Positions 6,628-10,615 of a stretch of DNA of 10,615 bases are shown here, one piece after another. The position numbers and the translations under genes were made by a program. Origin of the DNA: Chloroflexota bacterium. Lineage in GTDB: Bacteria; Chloroflexota; Chloroflexia; QHBQ01; JADMIH01. The stretch is taken from positions 1-10,615 of the forward strand of contig JADMIH010000137.1 in NCBI GenBank assembly GCA_015478675.1. Direction: 5' to 3'. The notes beneath the pieces were generated by a model that was not told where the DNA came from, ran no database searches, and saw nothing but the letters and a program-made list of their open reading frames with translations. How positions within the stretch are numbered: position 1 is the stretch's first letter; the number at the start of each line of letters is the position of its first letter.

Positions 6628-6652
6628 CTCCACACAGTGAAACGCCGTGGAG
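6628..6652. repeat. Stem-loop between hicB and sufS
   Basis: CTCCAC (6628-6633) and GTGGAG (6647-6652) are perfect inverted arms around a 13-base loop, just upstream of the sufS ribosome site (AGGAAGG, 6664-6670). No T-run follows, so it is not a standard terminator. It might influence translation or mRNA processing between hicB and sufS, or be chance. Confidence 0.35.
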
Positions 6653-6675
6653 CCTACCATCTCAGGAAGGCAAAA

Positions 6676-8037
6676 ATGCACACAACCACCAATCTACCGG
6701 AAGAGACAGCCCTCCCTCCCGCCCGAATATCAACAGCAGAGATCGCGGCCTCCGACCCGCCAATCGTGAACAAGCCCGCTCCGCTTGAGATGGCATCTCT
6801 GCCAAGCAAAGCAGCCTCCTCGACTGATTGGGAGAAGGTGCGCGCCGACTTCCCTATTCTCTCGCGCATTGTACATGGTAAGCCCCTTGTCTACCTCGAC
6901 AGCACAGCTACCGCGCAGAAGCCACAGGTGGTGCTCGACACGATGGAGAATTACTACCGCACAACTAACGCTAACATCCATCGTGGCGTTTACGAGTTGA
7001 GCGAAGTAGCCACAGACCGTTATGAAAAGGCGCGCGCCCGAATCGGCAATTTTATCAACGCAAAGAGCAGCCGCGAGATAATCTACACCCGCAACACCAC
7101 GGAATCTATAAACCTGGTGACGCATACATGGGGGCGAGCCAACTTGCATGAAGGCGACGTTGTGCTTCTCACCAAGATGGAGCACCACTCCAATCTTGTG
7201 CCCTGGCAGATGCTGGCGGCAGAGCGCGGCGTAAAGCTGCGCTACCTTGACCTGGACCCCCGCGGCGTGCTCGTCCTCGATGATCTTGAAGCGAAGTTGC
7301 AGGGCGTCAAGCTCGTCAGCATAACCCAGATGAGCAACGTGCTCGGCACTATCAACCCTGTTGAAGAGATTATCGCTGCTGCGCACCAGGCGGGCGCGCT
7401 GGTCATGCTGGATGCAGCCCAGGGCGTGCCGCACCTGCCCGTAGACGTGCAGGCTCTCGATGTGGACTTCCTGGCTTTTTCAGGGCATAAGATGTGCGGG
7501 CCAACAGGCATAGGCATACTCTACGGCAAGCGCCATTTGCTCGAAGAGATGCCTCCATTCCTCGGGGGCGGCGATATGATCAACACTGTGACGTTGGAAG
7601 GCTTTACTCCAAACCAGCTGCCCTGGAAGTTCGAGGCAGGTACACCCGCCATAGCCGAAGCGATAGGCCTGGGCGCGGCGGTGGATTACCTCTCGGCTAT
7701 AGGGATGGATAACGTCCACAGCCATGAGCAGAAGCTCACTTCTTATACGATAGACATCATGGCGAATATGCCCGGCGTGACGCTCTACGGCCCTGATGCA
7801 GCACATAAGGGCGGAGTAATCTCTTTCGCCATAGAGGGCACGCACCCCCATGACATCGCCACCATCCTCGACAGCGAAGGCATCTGCATACGAGCAGGGC
7901 ACCACTGCTGCCAGCCTTTGATGCAGCACCTTGACGTGCCCGCTCTTGCCCGCGCCTCCTTTTACATTTACACACGCAAAGAGGATATAGACGCGCTTGT
8001 AGAGGGGATAAAGAAGGTGCAGGCGATCTTCGGGTAG
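6676..8037 (+). CDS. sufS: SufS, group II cysteine desulfurase
   Basis: SufS is a pyridoxal-phosphate enzyme that takes sulfur from L-cysteine, leaving alanine and an enzyme-bound persulfide for cluster assembly. The 453-residue protein shows YLDSTATAQKP (73-83), the NANIHRGVYELS segment (98-109), MEHHSNLVPW (168-177), LDAAQGVPHLPVDV (245-258) and SGHKMCGPTGIGILYG (269-284) with the cofactor lysine Lys272. RAGHHCCQPLM (406-416) carries the catalytic Cys411, in the histidine-flanked form typical of the group II, SufS/SufU-dependent enzymes. ATG 6676 was chosen because AGGAAGG ends five bases before it; earlier in-frame starts lie inside hicB. This leaves about 50 extra N-terminal residues rich in Ala, Pro and Thr before the conserved domain, and an internal start at Met39 cannot be excluded. 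It lies 19 bases before sufU. Confidence 0.95.
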   Translation: MHTTTNLPEETALPPARISTAEIAASDPPIVNKPAPLEMASLPSKAASSTDWEKVRADFPILSRIVHGKPLVYLDSTATAQKPQVVLDTMENYYRTTNANIHRGVYELSEVATDRYEKARARIGNFINAKSSREIIYTRNTTESINLVTHTWGRANLHEGDVVLLTKMEHHSNLVPWQMLAAERGVKLRYLDLDPRGVLVLDDLEAKLQGVKLVSITQMSNVLGTINPVEEIIAAAHQAGALVMLDAAQGVPHLPVDVQALDVDFLAFSGHKMCGPTGIGILYGKRHLLEEMPPFLGGGDMINTVTLEGFTPNQLPWKFEAGTPAIAEAIGLGAAVDYLSAIGMDNVHSHEQKLTSYTIDIMANMPGVTLYGPDAAHKGGVISFAIEGTHPHDIATILDSEGICIRAGHHCCQPLMQHLDVPALARASFYIYTRKEDIDALVEGIKKVQAIFG

Positions 8038-8056
8038 GAGCAAAAGGCGAAAAGCT

Positions 8057-8458
8057 GTGGACTCAATTTACAAAGAAGAAATACTCGACCACTACAAGAA
8101 CCCTCGCAACTTTGGGGAGCTTGAGAAGCCCGATATCCACGTAGAGGCTAACAACCCACTTTGCGGCGACAAGCTCTTTATGGACCTGGAGGTGCGGGAT
8201 GGCATCGTGCAGGACGTGCGCTTTACGGGAAGGGGCTGCGCTATCAGCCAGGCGTCGGCTTCGATGCTAACCGAAGAGATAGCAGGCAAGCCGCTCACCG
8301 AGCTTGCGAAGATGACTCGCCAGGATATACTGGATAACCTGGGGGTAGAGGTAAGCTACGCCCGCATGAAGTGCGCGCTGCTTTCCCTGGGGTTGCTCAG
8401 GCTGGCGCTGGTCGAAGCAGGCGTCAGCATTGCCGAGCAGATGGAGGGAGAGTCGTAA
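8057..8458 (+). CDS. sufU: SufU-like sulfur acceptor protein
   Basis: SufU accepts the persulfide sulfur from SufS through a zinc-site exchange and passes it to the SUF scaffold. The 133-residue protein begins MDSIYKEEILDHYKNPRNFG, the family's usual opening, which supports the GTG start at 8057. The ligand set is complete: Cys36 and Asp38 in NPLCGD, Cys61 in GRGCAISQASASM, and Cys106 in RMKCALL with Lys105 where IscU has histidine. Between the last two cysteines there are 44 residues, close to IscU and about 17 fewer than Bacillus SufU, so the SufU-specific insertion is missing. The lysine at 105 and the pairing with SufS favour SufU function over an IscU scaffold. It begins 19 bases after sufS. 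Confidence 0.9.
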   Translation: MDSIYKEEILDHYKNPRNFGELEKPDIHVEANNPLCGDKLFMDLEVRDGIVQDVRFTGRGCAISQASASMLTEEIAGKPLTELAKMTRQDILDNLGVEVSYARMKCALLSLGLLRLALVEAGVSIAEQMEGES

Positions 8459-8500
8459 GCAAGCGCCGGAGCCACCTCCCGCTCATGCTGCGCCAGACCG

Positions 8501-8716
8501 ATGCCTATGCTTCCTGAACCCACAAAGCTTCAGAAAAGGAACAAACCCCGGCCTGCTTTATCAGCCGGTATTACCGCTATCTTCTGCCTTGTAGCAGCCC
8601 TCTTCCAGCTATACCTGGGGCTTTCCACAGGTGGAGTGCCGCCAGAGTTCGTGCTTTTCAGCGTGCTGGCGCTAATCTTTGCGGGTGTGTGGTGGACAGC
8701 CAGGCGTAGGAAATAA
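8501..8716 (+). CDS. Small two-helix membrane protein of unknown function
   Basis: A 71-residue protein with a basic N-terminal stretch (KLQKRNKPRP) and two hydrophobic segments, about residues 20-41 and 49-66, followed by a basic tail TARRRK. This predicts a helical hairpin with both ends in the cytoplasm. I do not recognise a family. No clear ribosome site precedes ATG 8501, and ATG 8507 is an equally possible start. It follows sufU by 42 bases on the same strand and may be read with the SUF operon, but nothing links it to cluster assembly. The convincing hydrophobic pattern is the main reason to call it a gene. Confidence 0.5.
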   Translation: MPMLPEPTKLQKRNKPRPALSAGITAIFCLVAALFQLYLGLSTGGVPPEFVLFSVLALIFAGVWWTARRRK

Positions 8717-8721
8717 CGAGG

Positions 8722-8735
8722 GCTGAGTGCTCAGC
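8722..8735. repeat. Short palindrome between convergent genes
   Basis: GCTGAG-TG-CTCAGC is a perfect 14-bp palindromic sequence in the narrow gap between the small membrane gene and the convergent glycosidase gene; it covers the glycosidase stop codon. It could be a short bidirectional terminator hairpin, but the stem is short and no T-run follows on either strand. Confidence 0.3.
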
Positions 8736-10278
8736 GTCCACCCGATGCCCACGCCTGGCGGCCAAGCGCGCCTAATAAGATGTTGTAAGGCGGTGGGTTC
8801 TCAGGGTGTAGCTCGAAGCGTGCGCGTTCGAAGTACTGCACAGTGTATATTTTGCCATCGGCTGCCTTTTCCTGTATAGCCTCGCTTATCGGGTAGCCAT
8901 TGACGAAGAGGCCGCCGTGCTGCTGCCAGTAGCCATAGAAAGCGGCGCTGACATTATGCCCTGTTTCTTTGAAGTATTGGTGCGCGCCGTCATTTAACGG
9001 GGCGACGGGCGGATCGACTTTGTGGAATTGGCGGCCCAGTAAGCCCACCATCACCTCGTAAGGAGTGCCTTTATTCTCAGGGTGTAGCTCGAAGCGGGCA
9101 CGCTCGAAGTACTGCACAGTGTACGTTTTGCCATCAGTTTGGCTTTTCTCGCTAAGCGGGTCTGATATTGGATAGCCGAATTGCGCAACACCGCCATATT
9201 GCTGCCAGTAGCCCTGCATGGCTTTACAAATAGCACGCCCGGTCTGAGGGAAAGAGGCGCCTCCGGCGCATGGGTCGGGGCCATTTTTCCATAGGCTTGA
9301 GTACTGCCGGGTGAGATCGAGGTATTGGCTGCCGTAGCTGGCGCTCGGCTCTATCTGTGTTCCCTCAAACCACTCGTTGTAGCTGGTGAGGGTAATCCAC
9401 TCAGGATTGCTCGCAATAGCCGCTTGCCAGTCCTCGGCATACATCGCACCGTTGCGCCGGGGGAATATTTTCGCAGGGTTCCGGGGCGGTTGTATCTTGC
9501 TCTCATCCCACCCAGGTATCACGTCTGCCGTCCACAGCCGCGATGTGCCGTGCGACTTATTGTAGATGTCCACAATGCCGCGCCAGGTGCTATCCACCTG
9601 CGCCACGTTTGTGCTGGCATTCCATTTGCCGCCGCTATAAAAGTGGATTGTATCAAATACAGCCAGGTATGCAGAGTCGGTCGTATCCACCGACCAAATC
9701 TGGGTATTGTTAGGGTCCACCTGCTGCCGCACTGTACGCCAGGCGTCAGGGCCGCCCAACGATTGCGGCGACCAGAAGAAGATCACCGGCTTGCCGTTCC
9801 AGCGCAGGAAAGCGGGCTGGCTCGCAAAACGGCTCACTACGGAGCGCAGCTGGCTCACCACATCGCCATGTTGCATCGCCGAGTTAGTCTCAAAGTAGAT
9901 GGTAGAGTTGAAGCCCTGCGCTGCTGCCACGTCCAGCAGCTTCGGGAAATTCTGGTCGGTTTCTGTGCCTGTGCCCGTCCAGGAGCTAATAAAGGCGTCT
10001 ATTCCCGCCGCCTTCGCTTCGCGCACCTGTCGCCGGATAACGTCAGTTTGGTCGGATATATAAGGCGTGGCAGGCCGGTCGGTCATCTGCCCACCATCGA
10101 AGCTGCTGGGGCCATACCACATGTAATAAAAAGCCAGCACAAGCTTGCTGCCAGGCTGAGAAGGAGCTGCGGCGGTCGCTGACGGAGGGCGCGCTATCCA
10201 GCCCTGACCCACAACCGCGAGGACGAAGATAATCAGGGCTACAACATAAGTTGAGCGCACCAAGCTCCGGTGAAGCAT
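8731..10278 (-). CDS. Secreted GH99-like glycosidase with two C-terminal repeat modules
   Basis: The 515-residue protein begins with a signal peptide: basic LHRSLVR, a hydrophobic core (about 11-23) and a likely AxA cleavage site near 36-38 (SATAAA). Residues 46-330 resemble the GH99/GH71-like barrel found in endo-alpha-mannosidase-type enzymes: VLAFYYMWYGP (47-57), AKAAGIDAFISSW (88-100), WNGKPVIFFW (160-169) and SYNEWFEGTQIEPS (299-312). In that last motif Glu302 and Glu305 match the spacing of the catalytic pair in GH99. Two tandem modules (about 343-416 and 433-508) follow, each with GYWQQ(Y/H)GG and YTVQYFERARFELHPEN, probably a wall- or carbohydrate-binding add-on. ATG 10278 was chosen because GGAAGG lies eight bases upstream and it gives a clean signal peptide; the longer frame to 10329 does not. 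The substrate is unknown; an alpha-mannan or related polysaccharide is a guess from the family. Confidence 0.85.
   Translation of the reverse strand: MLHRSLVRSTYVVALIIFVLAVVGQGWIARPPSATAAAPSQPGSKLVLAFYYMWYGPSSFDGGQMTDRPATPYISDQTDVIRRQVREAKAAGIDAFISSWTGTGTETDQNFPKLLDVAAAQGFNSTIYFETNSAMQHGDVVSQLRSVVSRFASQPAFLRWNGKPVIFFWSPQSLGGPDAWRTVRQQVDPNNTQIWSVDTTDSAYLAVFDTIHFYSGGKWNASTNVAQVDSTWRGIVDIYNKSHGTSRLWTADVIPGWDESKIQPPRNPAKIFPRRNGAMYAEDWQAAIASNPEWITLTSYNEWFEGTQIEPSASYGSQYLDLTRQYSSLWKNGPDPCAGGASFPQTGRAICKAMQGYWQQYGGVAQFGYPISDPLSEKSQTDGKTYTVQYFERARFELHPENKGTPYEVMVGLLGRQFHKVDPPVAPLNDGAHQYFKETGHNVSAAFYGYWQQHGGLFVNGYPISEAIQEKAADGKIYTVQYFERARFELHPENPPPYNILLGALGRQAWASGGR
8798..8859 (-). repeat. Coding direct repeat, copy in second C-terminal module
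   Basis: This 62-bp segment encodes the DGKIYTVQYFERARFELHPE part of the second module of the glycosidase. It matches 9074-9135 at 57 of 62 positions, 276 bases apart. Such close DNA identity, above what the protein demands, suggests a fairly recent internal duplication or gene conversion between the modules. Confidence 0.85.
9074..9135 (-). repeat. Coding direct repeat, copy in first C-terminal module
   Basis: Partner of 8798-8859, with five mismatches in 62 bases. It encodes the same signature in the first module. Outside this core the two modules have diverged much more, so the core is either newly homogenised or under strong constraint. Confidence 0.85.
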
Positions 10279-10311
10279 AAAACTGGCCTTCCATCTTATT
10301 GTGTAGAGTAA

Positions 10312-10339
10312 ATTATGCGCCCAACACAAGGCAAAGTTA
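10312..10339 (-). promoter_or_regulatory. Weak candidate promoter of the glycosidase gene
   Basis: Read on the minus strand, TAACTT (10339-10334) and CATAAT (10317-10312) are separated by 16 bases. The -10 matches consensus at five of six positions and the -35 is poor. It lies about 35 bases upstream of the chosen ATG and next to the 11-bp tandem repeat, a reasonable place for a promoter. Confidence 0.3.
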
Positions 10340-10342
10340 CCC

Positions 10343-10372
10343 GCGTACTGCCAGCGTACTGCCAGCGTACTG
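10343..10372. repeat. 11-bp tandem repeat, 2.7 units
   Basis: The unit GCGTACTGCCA occurs at 10343-10353 and 10354-10364 and again in part (GCGTACTG) at 10365-10372, with no mismatches. It lies directly upstream of the candidate glycosidase promoter. The period is close to one helical turn, so repeated protein binding on one face of the DNA is possible; slippage of a simple repeat is the plain alternative. Confidence 0.8.
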
Positions 10373-10544
10373 ATTGTAACAAATGCCCCCTATTCTTCAC
10401 AAGAGCGCAGCATAGGAAATTAGTCTTGCTTGCAGGCTTATTTTCTTTGATTGCATAGGATTGTAACTCCAGGATGGCATTCTTACATCGCCGTCGGCTT
10501 CAGCGGCTAATTGCAAAAGGGCGCTAATTTGCACCGGTGGCAGT
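10373..10544. other. Non-coding stretch upstream of glycosidase
   Basis: No gene-like reading frame is seen. The 9-mer GATTGTAAC occurs at 10459-10467 and also at 10372-10380, overlapping the end of the tandem repeat; this may be chance. I see no other structure in this part. Confidence 0.5.
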
Positions 10545-10589
10545 AACTGTTCAGAACAGGGGGTGAGGGGTAGTTGGCGGTGCACAGAT
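10545..10589. repeat. Partial copy of the left-end repeat family
   Basis: AACTGTTCAG (10545-10554) is identical to 376-385 at the left end of the foldback element. The 17-base stretch 10560-10576 is the exact reverse complement of CAACTACCCCTCACCCC at 439-455, and GCACAGAT (10582-10589) is the reverse complement of ATCTGTGC at 417-424. The same segment also resembles 505-540 directly. A 13-bp palindrome, CTGTTC-A-GAACAG (10547-10559), lies inside. This looks like a shortened or rearranged relative of the foldback repeat. Confidence 0.65.
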
Positions 10590-10615
10590 CAGGGCGATTG
10601 CATCTAAATTGGTTT

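Noticed and set aside
6499..6675. Longer sufS start at 6499
   Set aside because: It would read through the end of hicB in another frame; ATG 6676 has AGGAAGG at ideal spacing.
6730..7434. Minus-strand reading frame of 234 codons
   Set aside because: It is antisense to the conserved SufS domain and has no recognisable motif.
8798..9135. Spaced direct repeats considered as a CRISPR array
   Set aside because: There are only two copies, 276 bases apart, inside a coding region and encoding the same protein signature.
9325..10182. Long plus-strand reading frame of 285 codons
   Set aside because: It lies opposite the glycosidase gene, which has a signal peptide, family motifs and a ribosome site; the plus-strand translation shows no recognisable domain.

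Overview
The window looks like a chromosomal segment of a Chloroflexota bacterium, possibly of the Ktedonobacteria type. The best pointer is the C-terminal half of the secreted glycosidase, two tandem copies of a module carrying YTVQYFERARFELHPEN, which I associate with extracellular proteins of that phylum. The sufC-sufD-sufS-sufU order and a SufR-type regulator also fit a Gram-positive or Chloroflexota SUF system. The phylum call is inference; no rRNA or other marker gene is present.

Layout. Positions 1-629 hold no convincing gene. The main object there is a foldback, MITE-like repeat (about 380-574) with related inverted ends, a perfect 23-bp internal stem and a 20-bp near-perfect direct repeat beside it. 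An alpha/beta hydrolase (630-1448, +) follows, apparently read from a TTGACA-N17-TAACAT promoter with no leader. It converges on a membrane-anchored family 2 glycosyltransferase (1467-2678, -). A divergent regulatory region (2679-2950) with two inverted repeats and an extended -10 promoter opens the central block.

The central block (2951-8458, +) is an iron-sulfur cluster assembly operon: sufR-like repressor, sufC ATPase, sufD-type scaffold, a complete hicA-hicB toxin-antitoxin pair, sufS cysteine desulfurase and sufU-like sulfur acceptor. SufS would mobilise sulfur from cysteine, SufU would receive the persulfide, and SufC with SufD would form part of the ATP-driven scaffold. The SufR-like protein, with C-terminal cysteines suited to bind a cluster, would sense cluster status and repress the operon. 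Oddities are the absence of a sufB gene, an enlarged SufC with an insertion and acidic tail, a SufU without its usual insertion, and the hicAB module in the middle. A small two-helix membrane protein (8501-8716) follows.

The right end holds a convergent gene for a secreted GH99-like glycosidase (8731-10278, -). Its upstream region contains an 11-bp tandem repeat and, near the window edge, a partial copy of the same repeat family seen at the left. No clearly new system is visible; the most interesting points are the unusual SUF locus and the foldback repeat.
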